Below, piece after piece: positions 12,386 through 24,588 of a stretch of DNA of 64,000 nucleotides (position 1 is its first letter; each line of letters starts with the position of its first letter). The notes beneath the pieces were generated by a model. That model was not told the origin of the DNA. It saw only the letters and a list, made by a program, of their open reading frames with translations, and did not search any database. Where the stretch lies: contig JAFREQ010000049.1 of the NCBI GenBank assembly GCA_025331565.1, positions 4,250,501-4,314,500 on the forward strand, written 5' to 3'. Source of the DNA: Holacanthus passer (lineage: Eukaryota; Chordata; Actinopteri; Pomacanthidae). The position numbers were made by a program, and so were the translations under genes.

Positions 12386-15300
12386 TTAAGCTGTGACTGT
12401 TAACAAGGGAGAGGAAGGCTTAAGACATGCCATCTATCTTTTAGAGATACTGATAAATAAACACTATTACAAGACACTACTACCAAGTTCCTGACAAAAA
12501 CTGGAAAGGTTTTTCCATCAGCATTTTTCTATGTGATCCCATTTATTGAAAGATCACATGAAGTACTTTGGTACTTAACAATCCTGGAAACAAAATAAAG
12601 TGAATAAATGGAATTTTTGATTTTCGTTTGGTTCGTTATGTTCCCCTTCTTCCAGGTAGCCATTCATTTAATCCCTACTCGTGAGGACACATGCATTTTT
12701 CATCACAGTAAACATCATGTTAGGTTACATTTTGTCAATCTTACATTCTTTGGTTATTTCTTACTCGAGGCCCATCCTGACCAGAATCTAGAACAGAAAG
12801 ATTTCAGGCCAAAATAAATGTATTTCAAGTCAATGTGTACAATCTTTGTGATAGGTAGATTTACTTGAAGAGGCAAAGTATATTTTCAGAGGACAATTTG
12901 ACATGTTAATTGAAACCATGTTGACCGCTGATAATACATTTTCAGCCGTTTTATAAAATGCAGTTTTTTAAAACTCAGTTTTGCCTACTGAGCAGCAACT
13001 CCAATAGAACTTTCATCAGGACTTGCAAACAAATTTTGCTGTGCCACTTTCTGATGTGACTGAGCACAACAATTGCAGATAAGCAGCCAAGATGGATATG
13101 TTGGATGTTGTAGCCAGGGCTGGGGGTACCAGAAGAGAAGATCCGCAGATCATTTCGCAACTCCTTGTTGTTGCCAATAGAATCAATACAGCTTATACAA
13201 TGTTTGGTGCCTATTTAAATTCAAAATGACAGGACATGAGGATTACCAACTAAGATCTAAAAGGCTAGGGCAATTTTGTCTTGACAGCCAAGGAATGATA
13301 AAGAACATTTAAAAAATCCCCTTATTTCCACTTCCACCTTCCACATGCCTGTGTTCCTATCTGTCACAGGGTCGCTGTGTTGTGCAGGAGACCAGCGTCA
13401 TGAAATGCACGGACTTCTCATTTGCCTCAGCTCCCTCAAAAAAAAAAAAAAATCCTCTAACCTAAATCAGATTAAACTTCTCTTCTAATCCCCATCAGTG
13501 AAAATCTCAGGCCCAAACACCCTTTCATTCCCTCTCCTATTTGTCAAGGGCAAAAGCAACAACAAGGGAGTATTAGTTACATGTATTTTGACCAAATAGT
13601 CTTCCAGACTAACTGACAACGTATCTTGTTTGTCCGTGCCTTTCACAATGACTCATATGAATGTTTTCTTAACTAATGACCCCATCTGCAGGACAGCATC
13701 ATTTGGCAGTACTTATTCATGTGAGGGTTTTCTGCACTGCCACCACTATGAGGAAGGTTTAGTTAAATTTAGGCACCTAAGGGCCTGTGTCTGTCAGATC
13801 ATCTCACAGTATCTGAAAAGCCCCTCCCCACATCTTTCCGGCAAAGGAACTGCAGGGGCTACATCCAACTATTTTCGTAACTTGGAGTGAGGTCAGTTGG
13901 AATGGATACACTCTTTTGCATTTAGACACATCTTTCAAACTTCAAACTACTTGGGTTGGATTAGAGAAAGATCATAGTTGTTAAAAAGTGGTTCATATAT
14001 ACTCCTCAATATATATTTTAGTGTTTTATCTAATCCAATCTAATCCAATCTAATCTAATCTGATCTAATCTAAAAAAACCCACCAATTGTCAACCACCGT
14101 AAACACCATGCTGCTTCTGTTGTTTTGTGGTGAGGACAGTCTACATCTCTACTGAATTTGCTGAATTTGTGTATTACTACCTACCACTACAGGCTATAGC
14201 TTAAAACACAACTTTTTAACCATGTGTTTTTGATACATAGGTTTACAATGTGCCAGGGGCAGATAAAGGCTGCTCTGTATGTGTGCTTTGTTCCCACAAC
14301 CAAAGAAAAAAAATGAAAAGAGGAAACAGCATTAGGCCAAGGATACGTCTATATATACACTGTATATGGTATGTGACTACACACATTTCTTTACATTTAC
14401 TGTACTCTTCTTAGTGTGTGTAATGTATGTTAATACAAAAGCATGCCAGCACATACACTTGTTCATCCACCTCCGACTGAGTGCTAATGTTCCAATGGGA
14501 ATATTCAGTGCTCAATCCGACCCTCCTCCCACTCTACTGCACATCTTCACCCCTCCTCCCCCTCCACCCCCTCCTCTCTGAAATGTACACACTCTGTCCT
14601 TTACAAGTAAAAACCACAGCTCATCACACACATGCAACCTGATCGACAAAGCTGCAATGACAACAACTGGGAGCCATGATAAAGCTAATGTGATGCCATT
14701 TCAGCAAGGTAGATCCTGGCTAAATGCCTCAGTGTTATATGTCTCCACAATACTGATTTTGCTGTTCCTCCAAGTTTTGCATTTCACAGCTGTACAAAGT
14801 CCTGAGCTGATGGCCAGTTTCTCTCCTATTTTTCTTGGTCCCTCTTCAGAAAGCTCTAGCGAATGCAGTCCCATGACAACAACGGAAAAAACTGGCTGAC
14901 AGGGAAGGTTAGTGCATATCAATTATGAGGTACAAAGATATATCATCATTCATGTACTGTACATAAACAAACATGCTAGATAATAGCAGAGACACCATTA
15001 TAAGACATTGCAACACTACCAGGCCTGCAGCCACTGTCCATGATAAAAAACTGCTGATGATGATGACACTGAAACGGCCCTACAACCAAAAGTTGCAGTA
15101 AATAATGTCTATTGACCCAAGGAGTTGGTTAAACCTCATTAATCATTCAAGTTCTTTATCAATCAATACAAGTCAAGCTGTTCCCAGTTTCTTGAATGTA
15201 AGAATTTGCTGTTTCATATCTCTTCTACTGGTCAAACCTACTACTGGGCTACTGGTCAAATAAATCAATATGAAGATGTCATCCTTGGATGCTCGGAACT

Positions 15301-15965
15301 TTAGAATGTTTTTGAACTATTTATAGACCAATAATTATTGAAAATAATCGTTAGTTTGCAGCCCTAATCCAAAATTCAGGACAAAATTCGCAATCTTGTT
15401 TCTGATTTTTGATCATATAGTTCCCAGTTCAAATCCACATTTTACTAATTTTCAGCTTTTATTTTAGGTTTAATTTAAGAAAAAATGCCTGAAAATGTCA
15501 TTAAAAAAACACCCTACCTGAGGCCACCACCAGTGCAACCTCAGCATACTGGCATGTACATACACAGTATATAACTCATGTGCATAGCAGATAAGCACAG
15601 AGATTTAAATCAGCGAAAAGGAGACTGGAAGAAACTGCACTGTGAAAGGCAAAGCTGCTGGTATTTTCTGGGTCTTTCTGCATGACTAGAAAACCAAGCA
15701 CCTGGCCCACCCAAAGACATCAACACAGCTCCTACCCTGTCAGCGGCTGTCAGCTGAACGGCTAGCATGACACACACGCACACACTGTACTTCTCATCCA
15801 AGCCTGAATAATACTAACCTCTTGTCACTGTGTCAGTATGCTGATGTGCATGTGTGGTCACATACAAAAGGACACTTTACATTTGCAAGTTGAAAAATGC
15901 ATCCTGCAATTTACTGATTTGGAGGGAGATTTGCACAGACATGCATTGTGTGTGCCGGCTCTTAC
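12386..15965. other. Presumed intron just downstream of the internal first exon
   Basis: Holds a poly-A run (13440-13452), a pentanucleotide tract at 14029-14073 and a CT/C-rich stretch at 14516-14580. I see no coding exon with matching splice sites. Confidence 0.5.
14029..14073. repeat. (TCTAATCCAA)/(TCTAA)n tandem repeat
   Basis: Eight to nine imperfect 5-bp units of TCTAA or TCCAA. Confidence 0.8.
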
Positions 15966-16230
15966 CTGTGGTGGAATGCAGACTCTCCAAGCTCCAATAG
16001 CGAGACAGGACCCCCCTCAGAGTTCCACCCAAGCTACCTCCTCCTCCGCCTCCACCCATACATCCACCCACCCCGAGACCTCCGTCCACCATGCTGTCCA
16101 CCCCTCCGCCTGTCAGGCTTCCTCCGTCCGAGTCGGACCCAGGTGACAGTCCCGAGCTGCCACTGCCACTGCTGCCACAGCTGCCCCCAGGCAGGGGCAC
16201 GCCCCCCTCCGAACCCTGCTGGGTCCGCAT
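15966..16230 (-). CDS. arhgef4: Probable alternative first coding exon of arhgef4 (Gly/Ser-rich)
   Basis: From ATG 16228-16230 (MRTQQGSEGG...) the frame encodes 88 residues plus one base, ending at a consensus donor ACCACAG|GTAAGAG (intron from 15965) in phase 1. The peptide is extremely Gly/Ser-rich (poly-Gly around residues 60-68) and ends RGVLSRYWSLESLHSTT. A GC-rich, purine-rich leader lies directly upstream, unlike the AT-rich surroundings. Phase 1 matches the 3' end of the upstream exon at 21624, so both could feed the same downstream exon. In collybistin-family genes (ARHGEF9), short first exons also end in phase 1 just before the SH3 exon. The start-codon context is weak. Linkage to arhgef4 is inferred from strand, position and phase; an unrelated minus-strand gene starting here is the alternative. 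Confidence 0.55.
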
Positions 16231-16660
16231 CCAAATATGAATGTACAACAACAAGGGGGGAAATGGATGTGTGCAGTGGAGAAGTAAGTGGAAATGAAGA
16301 GGAGCCGAGGCGGCTGAGCAGGTGGTTTATTCCCCCCAGCAGGGAGAGAGCGCAGAGGAGGAGGAAGAAAAGGAGGTGGCCTCCTGGCTGATATCTGCTG
16401 CACTATTCGCTGAGGTAAGCTTCAGCTGTCAACTTGCTGCTTCCTCCCTTCATGCACAGAAGAGGAGAGCTGTAGCAGCACCCCTCTCCTCCCTGCAGCT
16501 CTCTGCTCTGGGTCGCTTCTCATACAGGAGAAGCCTCCTCTCTCTCTGCTCCTGTGTGTCTGGGTCTCTCTACCCATTTGCACACTGCTTCATTTCCACA
16601 CATTAACTCACACAGACCATCTCTCTCTCTTTTCTCTCTCTCTCTCTCTCCCCGCTGACA
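16231..16660 (-). promoter_or_regulatory. GC-rich leader/promoter region of the internal first exon
   Basis: A local rise in GC and CpG content over 16.0-16.6 kb, followed upstream by a (CT/GA)n tract at 16619-16652. On the minus strand it is purine-rich (GAGGAG, GCAGAGAG), as teleost 5' leaders often are. No TATA box is seen. I infer a TATA-less promoter driving the exon at 15966-16230; the exact start site cannot be placed. Confidence 0.4.
16619..16652. repeat. (CT)n microsatellite
   Basis: A nearly pure CT run just upstream of the putative promoter at 16.2-16.6 kb. Confidence 0.85.
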
Positions 16661-19600
16661 TCAGTGGGGGTCCTGCAGGGGGGTTTCTGCAGTTCGACCA
16701 TGTCATTTGCCTGCTAGCAACAGTGTGGATGGCTCACTAATGGTGCAGGATCCATTGAGGTGGAGACTGAAAACAGCCAGCTCTCCCTCAGTCCACCCTT
16801 CTCTGCCCTCCCAAACACACTAGAACAAACAAACACACACAGACACACACACACACAGACACACACATTATGTAGTTTTTTTAAATCTACAGTGAGTTAC
16901 AGGGCAGATTTTCAGATTAAATTCCTGGTTATTTTCAGCCATATTGGGTCTGTGACTTTAATGAGTGAGGTATAATATATATATGTTATCGGAATGATGT
17001 ACAATATGCAGAATCTACATAATACATATAGTATAGATTATGGTGGTTTAACAGATACCAGTTTTGGAGGGTGGTGCCAAAGTTGTTAATAAATTAAACT
17101 AAAATCAGTGGCTGATTTATATAGCAGTATTAAATATCTTTTAGCTGATTAAACATAAACAGCATAAAGGAATGACTGTATGCCCAAGCAATTGACAGGA
17201 TACATTTATTTATTTAGCAGGTATTATTATTATCAGGGGTTAAAGAGGGCCGGAGCCCTCCGGAGCTGAGCTCCACCGCCTGAGTCAAATAAAACGTCAT
17301 TTTCCCGACAGCGCCACAACACTGAATTTTAGGGCTCTCCCATCTGTCAAATCCCACTTTAACCATTATTATTACCAGTTAAATCAATCAATCAATCATG
17401 ACCATAGTAGAGAAGGATGATACTGGCTAAAGTAGATCAGGATTTTATAATAGGCTCAATACGGAACAACTGTTTTTTACTGTCCTCTCTGGTTAAATGT
17501 TAAATGTAAAGTCAGTTGCACCTCTGATGACACCAAACAACGTCAACAACGTCCACATGCACTGAGTGAGAGGAGAAGTCAAATATACACACAAATGATT
17601 ATTTAATTAATTAATTAAATTCACGAATCAATCAACTAATCATTTCATCAATTAAATGTTCAGTCAGAAAATAGAGAAAAATCACAATTTCCCAAAGCCT
17701 GAGGTGGTGTCTTCAAATTGCTTGTTCTGTCAGACCAAAGGTCCATGAAGATATGCAGCTTAATAGCATAGAAGACTAAGAAAACTAGAAAATATTGCTT
17801 ATGCTAATCAACTATCAAAAATTGTATTTTTTTGTTGATTCATTATCAATTCAGTGCAGCTCCTAATTATGCCACCTGAGGTCAGCAAATACATGATTTG
17901 TACCTCCTGTTAAGTTGCTCTTTTCAGAATCACTTTTGAGATATCTTTGTCTGAGATTTCTACCTCCACCCAAATATAGTGGAGGTGAAGGAACTTAGTC
18001 TGTGTTAGTCTCACAGCTTCAACACAAGAGCAACATCACTATGTATGTGGATAACCCACAGAAGTGCAGTTTTCTCTGTAGCTACTTTCTTACAAAGAAA
18101 ACCTAACCTTGACAACATGTTCTATGGTATTTCCAAATCTAGACAAATAGACAAACCCAAAATGAATTTGGATGAACCAACCCTCAATGTACCACTTCAA
18201 TCTTCAAGACTAAAGTTCTTGTGTTCAATCCTATTTTAACTGTGTCCTGCATTTAAGTTTCCTGACTCTGACTTCAGTGTGATGCTTGGTCAGCTCACAC
18301 ACACAATACAGAGTGTCAGAGATGAAAATGCCACAGTGATAAGAACAGTAGCAGATGTGGTGAAACCAAAAAAGTTTCACCATGTGAAATATCATCATGA
18401 GTGAGATATTTATTGCACAGTGATAGCATACCACACCACTCTGGGCACTGTAATTGTGTGTATGTCACCCCCAAAAAAGGACAAAATATACTGTAGATAT
18501 ATTTCATATATTATTATGTTGCATACATTTGAATTCCTTCTATACAACTTCAATTGTGACAATCTTAATATGCAGTCTAAAGCCAGCGTTGCCCATGACG
18601 CTCTGTTACAGTAGAATCAGGGTAAATGAATAAACAATGGCTAGATCTAAATCTGATGGTGAGGTTAATTGTCACTGCAGCAGTACAGCTACGTATACAT
18701 GAGGCTAAAAGTGCATGACTTAAGAGTTGACGGTCTGACTTCAACATGAGACCACCATTAACAGGGGATTTTTGTGTAATGAAACTGCCTTAAAGAAGAT
18801 TGCATGACAAATAGAGATATATCACTGTACAGATTAACTCTGCTCTGCTGGGGATCAAAACGATAATGCATAGCATTGTGTAAAAAGATTAAAGCATGCA
18901 ATCTCCCGCCTGACAGAATGTGAGCTCCAACTGTGTGTGTGTATGTGCACAGACATGGCATGCCTGAATGTGCATGAGTGTCCTAGACATGGGCACTGTC
19001 ACTGAATGGACGACAATGATGACGATGATGAGGTCACTGCAGCAGTATAGCTATGTATACATGTTAGCCAGTCTGCTAGATAGTCTGCCACCACTTCTAC
19101 ACCCCTAGGAAAAACACTCAGTTGTCAGTTTATTAGGCACACCAAGCTAAAGCCTTCTAATCCAATCGGGAAAAGCTGTTACCTTTTTGGTTGACCACTA
19201 ACACATAAAATGCCCATCTTCAAGTTCTAAAGATCGACCTTTCTTAAAACAAGTGAAAGAATCTGAAGTGGGGTGAGATTATCTGTTTTCAAGAAAAGTA
19301 TATGATCAAAGGACAGGGTTTCTTCACTCTAGAGCAGATTTCTGCTCTATTCTGTCTTCTTTCAATATATAAGCACATGTGGATGACAGGAGAGATGACT
19401 GAAGGCAAAGTGCTCCGGGTGTGGAGGTTCCTTGTCTTACCTTAGGCCAGATATTTTCAAATACAATTATTAATTTGCTAGTTACTTAGGAAAACTTCTT
19501 GTTGGGCTGGTAAGACAATATTAAACAGTCATGCAATCGAGAAAATTGTCTTTTGTGTTGAAAAAAAGCTTTTTCCTGTGACAATGTGTTATATTCATTA

Positions 19601-19779
19601 TATCATTATATTCATCTCTGTCGTACAAACTCCACAAAAAATGAATAGAGCATAAAATAAATAAATAATTCTGTCATAATCTGTTTGTATGGATATGTAT
19701 CTGCTAAGAGGGACTTTGAGCTTTAGTGACACCTTACTGCAGCCAGCAGGTTAAATAAGGAACTGCACTGGTTCTGTCT
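16661..19779. other. arhgef4 intron
   Basis: Includes a short (AC)n tract at 16830-16866, a foldback element at 17235-17363 and a local direct repeat (18671-18701 and 19033-19063). No exon supported. Confidence 0.5.
17235..17363. mobile_element. Short foldback/MITE-like element
   Basis: Bounded by GGTTAAAG and its reverse complement CTTTAACC, about 125 bp apart, inside a run of ATT repeats. It contains an internal GC-rich hairpin (CCGGAGCCCTCCGG). It looks like a small non-autonomous DNA element; the family is not identified. Confidence 0.4.
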
Positions 19780-20768
19780 GAGTTTTTCTCCATTGGTTTG
19801 GCTCATTTCTTGAAACAGAAATTACATTCTCAAAACTCTAAGATCATTTGGCAAAACACTCTTACAGTTCAGCACAACACCATAGCTCACTTGCAAAAGC
19901 TCATATCTCTCCCAAAACTGTTCACTCATGCTTCAAAACTAAATTCCTTTCCCATATAAATAGTCAGTGCCCCCAAAATGTATCGTCCCTTTGGCATTGT
20001 GTAGCACTGCAAGTCAAAATGTTTAGATGTTTTGTCACTATGGCAGAGGACCATTGAAATATCCCTCATGTCCACCTCTCAGTCTTAGCCCAGTCCTTCA
20101 TTGACAATGGTTACTGTACTAGTTTTTGTTGTCTAGCTAACAGAATACAATTGTGTATAAAACTGAAAAAAAAAAAACAGGATGTTATGGTCAGAGTAGC
20201 CTCCGAGGTTTGACATCACACATTGCACTCATACTGCCAAGGAAATTGTAACCATTATTATTCACACACATAAAGTACCTTCCATACATCAGAGTAAAAA
20301 GGAAATGTATACAGCATAATATACTGTAATATAAACACAGAAACAAAAAACAAGGAAAATGATATGTAGCCTCCAGTGCTGTAAATAAAGCTGGAGTTTC
20401 ACACCTAACACTTCTTCACTGGTGGCTGTCCTCACCCTCCCTATTCATGGTATTATATTCTTGACTAATTTTGACAATTGAACAGACTGTTGTGCATGTG
20501 ATGACTTATACAATGAAATGATGCTGACATGTTTTGGAGAGAATGACCATTAGACTGAAAATTAACAATGAGTTTAGATCAACAAGATCTATTCACTTGG
20601 AAACTGTGCTAACTGTAGGCTACCTAGACATTGAGACATGTACTAAGACATTTGCAATTTGATGAAATGAATGAGAAATTCAATTATGTGGTTTGGAGGT
20701 TTGTCCGTGTTATTTTGAGAATGTAATTTCTGTTTCAAGAAATGAGCCAAACCAATGGAGGAAAACTG
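19780..20768. mobile_element. TIR element, copy 1 (TA-target, non-autonomous)
   Basis: Terminal inverted repeats of about 55 bp (AGTTTTTCTCCATTGGTTTG ... with the reverse complement at 20712-20768). A second copy at 48150-48949 shares the TIRs and much of the interior. No transposase is encoded. The TA duplication is intact on the right (20769-20770) and mutated on the left. TIR and TA target suggest the Tc1/mariner superfamily. This copy keeps about 130 bp near 19860-19990 that copy 2 lacks. Confidence 0.8.
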
Positions 20769-21354
20769 TAATGCAAGCCTCAACTGGACATATCAAAACA
20801 CTGTTCGACGTGTTTGACGTGCTGCTACAAACAGTTGTAAAATGTGTGCATACTCACGTACCGAGATGTATTTGTGGTTATAACACATGCAAAATGTAAA
20901 ATGTAAATCCCTTTCAGTTATACCAGCACAAATTTAACATAGATTCACTGAGATATTATCAAGATGAACATTTATCAGGAATGCTATGATATACCTGTTC
21001 TGACAAACAAAACAAAACTGGCAATATGGATTGTACTTAAGGTGTACTGTATACAGACATCTATTATTGTAAAGAAATTTGGATTATTCCTACTTTAGAA
21101 AATCTCTAATATTTTCATATAAACCTGGGAATAATCAGAAATTCTGAGGATTAAGAAACATTTAAAATTTATTTTATTCTGAAATTCATGTGCATTTAAC
21201 TTTTCACTCAAATTGTTAAAAATGAAATTAAAAAAATCATTATAATTATACCTTTTTTAAAATGTACATTGTGCACATCACCTCGTTAGCAATGTTGACA
21301 TTTTAAAAATTATATTCAGAATGCAATTCAAATAATGCAAACAAACACACACAG

Positions 21355-21391
<37 letters not shown>

Positions 21392-21623
21392 CATGTTGCC
21401 ATACATGCCATGTAAATTGGGGTTCATCTCCAAAGTCACAGCTCTATCTTATGCTGCACAGGCAAACCGTGATGAAACAAATCAACATCCTTTTGGTTGG
21501 AGACATCATCTAGTGACCAAAATGCAACAGGTTCAGCCACTGCACCATTCAACAACCCCAGATGAATCTCAATAAGAGTGCAGTATCTAAAATGTAGATG
21601 ACTGAACCAGAGTGAGTACTTAC
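20769..21623. other. arhgef4 intron
   Basis: AT-rich DNA with a long (AC)n microsatellite at about 21342-21388. No other feature seen. Confidence 0.6.
21342..21388. repeat. (AC)n microsatellite
   Basis: A long (AC)n run with one interruption (AGATAC), 40 to 80 bases inside the line of the downstream intron of the 21624 exon. Confidence 0.9.
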
Positions 21624-21753
21624 AGGAGCAGGAGATGCGTCTTTTCCAACCCAGGCAGTCAAGGCCGATGGGGGTGCTCTGAGAGAAGCAGTGGGCCTTG
21701 AGGGGCATCCACCGGAAGGTGTCAATGGACCCAAAGGTGACCCCAGCATCAGC
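21624..21753 (-). CDS. arhgef4: arhgef4 exon with FSQSTPIGLDCLGW motif
   Basis: A 130-bp exon between a textbook acceptor (pyrimidine tract then TTTCCACAG at 21754-21762) and a textbook donor (CTCCT|GTAAGT, intron from 21623). It begins in phase 0, continuing directly from the preceding exon, and ends in phase 1 after 43 codons. The core FSQSTPIGLDCLGWKRR matches the conserved LSQSAPTGLNHMGW segment of ARHGEF4 and FSQSTPIGLDRVG of SPATA13, which precedes the exon carrying the APC-binding core in those genes. The next exon (APC-binding core, then SH3) is not visible in this window. Confidence 0.85.
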
Positions 21754-22129
21754 CTGTGGAAATGGAAGAGGATTAGTCCAAATCATAGATATTATCACTG
21801 AGTCATTTTTTTTGCTAATGATGAACTGGACCGTAAAACACTTACTGGACACAAGTGAGTGATATGCAAAGAAAAGAATACAAGATCAATGGGCATGCAA
21901 AAATTAAAGTGCAGAAGAGTGGAGAAAATAAATAAGGAGGCCACGTCTGAAACAGAAGGTAAAGTGATGACAGAGGCGCCCAGGCTTCATATCCAAGAAA
22001 ATCTGTCAGAAGCCACCAAAGAGAATCAGACTGTCCAGGAAGAATGAAAACTCAGAAGCAAGGCAGAGAAGGAAGAAGGTGAGGATTACAAAGACGTCCG
22101 AGGTTCGGATCTTTGTGTGTGTATCTCAC
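21754..22129 (-). other. arhgef4 intron
   Basis: A short intron of 376 bp with donor GTGAGA (minus strand, from 22129) and acceptor TTTCCACAG next to 21753. Confidence 0.75.
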
Positions 22130-22390
22130 CGCACTGTGGCCACAGCGTACTTTGTCCATGTCCTCAGATAACAGTGAGCTGAGTTGGCCCAGACTCCCCC
22201 TGATGGCTCTGGCCAGTGTGCGTTTGTATTTCTTTTGCTCTTCAATCCAGAGGTCATCTGAACACTTTCGCCTTTGCTGCTGGTCACGTCCATCACAGAC
22301 TATATCCACCCAGCAGCCAGTCCTCAGCCCACCGGGAACTATAGAGGCCTTCCCCGTGTCCTTCACCTCCAACAGCTTTCTTGTTCTGGA
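22130..22390 (-). CDS. arhgef4: arhgef4 exon with DDLW motif
   Basis: This 87-codon exon has phase 0 at both ends. The donor at the low-coordinate end is GTGCG|GTGAGA (intron from 22129). The acceptor is less certain: CAG just upstream of 22390 keeps phase 0 but has a weak pyrimidine tract, and an AG about 18 bases further in would also keep the frame. The translation contains CWVDIVCDGRDQQQRR followed by CSDDLWIEEQKKYKR and a helical segment ending VRCGHSA. The DDLW(I/L)E-x-Q-(R/K)KK block matches the corresponding segment of human ARHGEF4 (VDDLWLEKTQRKK) just upstream of its APC-binding region. This is the best single discriminator from SPATA13. Confidence 0.75.
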
Positions 22391-24588
22391 CTGGCTGACA
22401 GGTCGACCACCATTTTGTGTGCCCTTTTGAGTGCATAGTTAACTGGTTAGTCACAGTCACCTTTTCTATACCAACTCACGCATGACTGTGGTTACTCACT
22501 TACTTCCTTATTGTGGTTGTAACTTTGGATACAGGACAAGTATGCAGTCAATGCTGGCAGTATGTGTGTATGATATGACAAGAGTATGACAGTTAAAAGA
22601 CTACAGGATCTTGTACTTGACCGGCACATGTAGTAACATCCCTTATACAATCATGTGTTTCACTAAGTGGTAAACCTCACCCCATCCTTGCTGAAATTTA
22701 GTGCTGGTATCAAATTCAGAATAAGCATATATTAATACAAAAGTTATACATGAAGTTGATGAGGCAAAACATTACAAATAGTGCATTTGTACTTTTTAAA
22801 TTAAGTATTAAGTAAGTCAAAAAGGATTAGGAAATTCTGACATTCTGACGTATGTTTTACACAGCATCCCAACTTTTTTGGAATCAGGGCTGTAAGTTTA
22901 GTTTTGAAAATTTAAAATATTATAAACAAATGAAATGGAAAAAAAGTTGAGTACTGAACATCCTAAAGGCCAATCCACATAGAAAGCATCAGAAGATTTT
23001 TTGACATCCATCATTTGCTGCTGACAGATAGCTGGTTTGGAGGGCAGAGACAAATGAATGGACATTGGTGAAAGGACCAAATGTTTCAGTAGCTTTCCTT
23101 CCTTTCTGAAAAAGAGAGCATTGCTCTTAGGGAAGCTATCCCCTGAACAAATACTATATAGGTTTAAAAAACAGAGAGCACTGACAAGTTTGTTTTTCTA
23201 TTGTAACATGTCTGCTCAGTTCATACATATCTTAGTCCAAACTCTTTAATTACCAAATTTTAAGGGATCCTTTATGTTATGCATTTATGTTAAAAATATT
23301 GTCCCCAGATATCTAAAATTGTCAAATATTAGTATCAGTCTGGTTCTACTCTCCACATAAAAATTTAGTAGTGTTTTGTTCTTCATTGTAACCACCACTT
23401 GAATTCCCCTTATTAACTCAGACTAACTCAGTCTTACTAACTCTGACTCATGGCGAGACACAGTAGTCGACAAACTACAAAGACTGGCAAAACGTGCTAA
23501 CCCATGTGAGGGGCCGGAAAATAAAAGAAGGCCCAGAGCAGCTCATGAATCAAACTGCACTGAAATCAATGACTGAAATTAAAATGGTCGTATCAAATAA
23601 AGACACTGCAGATAAGCTAAAGGCAAATACAGTGAAAGTATCACACAAACAGCACCAAACAAAAATGTATTAAAAATATTTTGAAAGATGCTATAATGAT
23701 AAAAAATTAGATAAAACCTCTACATATAGTGCATTTAAATAGCCATTAGACACAAGAGAAATTGCTCTAGTCTACTAAATTAACAAAAGGAACAAGGCAA
23801 TGTAAAATACCCATGTATATATATATTCTGTTTGTGTGATTAGTCTGCAGTTGGCAAGCTTTAAGTGTATTATATACTGAGTGGGTGTGTAACTTGGGGA
23901 AAATCCTGTGTAGAAGTAGCTGCATTAAAATCTGATTCTAGTTGTATCATGTGCAAGAAAAACCACAAGAGGGGGCTACTCTTCAAATTATCCTGCCCTG
24001 GCTATGTAATCCAGAACTGTGGTACGAACTGGCAGGGAGGTGGGATGATGATAAGCAGCTACTCAGAGAATGGATATCTATCACACTGCTGGGGCCAATA
24101 GAAAGAAAGAGTTGACTCTGCAGTTTCTCTCCTCCTTTTCATCTAGTTCACACAGAGCCACAAAGAAAGATTTTTTTTTCTCTATCCCAAATCAGATACA
24201 GATATACATACACTGGTAATCACCCTGAGACACACATCGACACACCACTGACTACAAAGGTCTTTTTTTTCTTTTCATTCCAAGCCAGAGTCTATGTGTG
24301 TGACTTGGAGGCAGGCATGAAGCACTTTTCAGAGGGAGCTGGAACCCCAGTGACATCTTAATCAAGGCCCTTAAGGTTTTATCTACATATCTTTATAGTG
24401 ATACATTCAAAAGTGAAATTTTATGACATTTACACATACACATCAGAAATCTGAATATAATCCCTGTAAAATATTGGTACTTATGATCAAGATTATTTTA
24501 TTATTATTTCTTGATAAAGATGTTATATATTTCTTTTTTACATTTTACAAGAATCTGCTCTGTGTGTGAGAAACAGATTTTTTCTTAC
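22391..24588 (-). other. arhgef4 intron with MITE fragment
   Basis: The intron between the giant exon (donor GTAAGA at 24588) and the exon at 22390. It carries the 3' fragment of a family A element (22645-22893). No additional exon seen. Confidence 0.65.
22645..22893 (+). mobile_element. MITE-like family A, 3' fragment
   Basis: Ends in CATCCCAACTTTTTTGGAAT CAGGGCTGTA (22863-22893), the 3' terminal repeat of a common fish element. The preceding 200 bp align by eye with 41890-42272 (shared TACAATCATGTGTTTCAC and CAAAAAGGATTAG). Confidence 0.65.

Noticed and set aside
14701..14922. Minus-strand frame with GEKLAISSGLCTA, faintly like the GGEQLAINELISDG segment of the APC-binding/SH3 junction of Asef
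   Set aside because: Only a few residues agree, the acidic YDDL core is absent, and no splice sites fit the phase-1 requirement.
16034..16403. Overlapping frames in the other phases around the Gly-rich exon
   Set aside because: Shadows caused by high GC content; only the 15966-16230 frame ends at a consensus donor with a useful phase.
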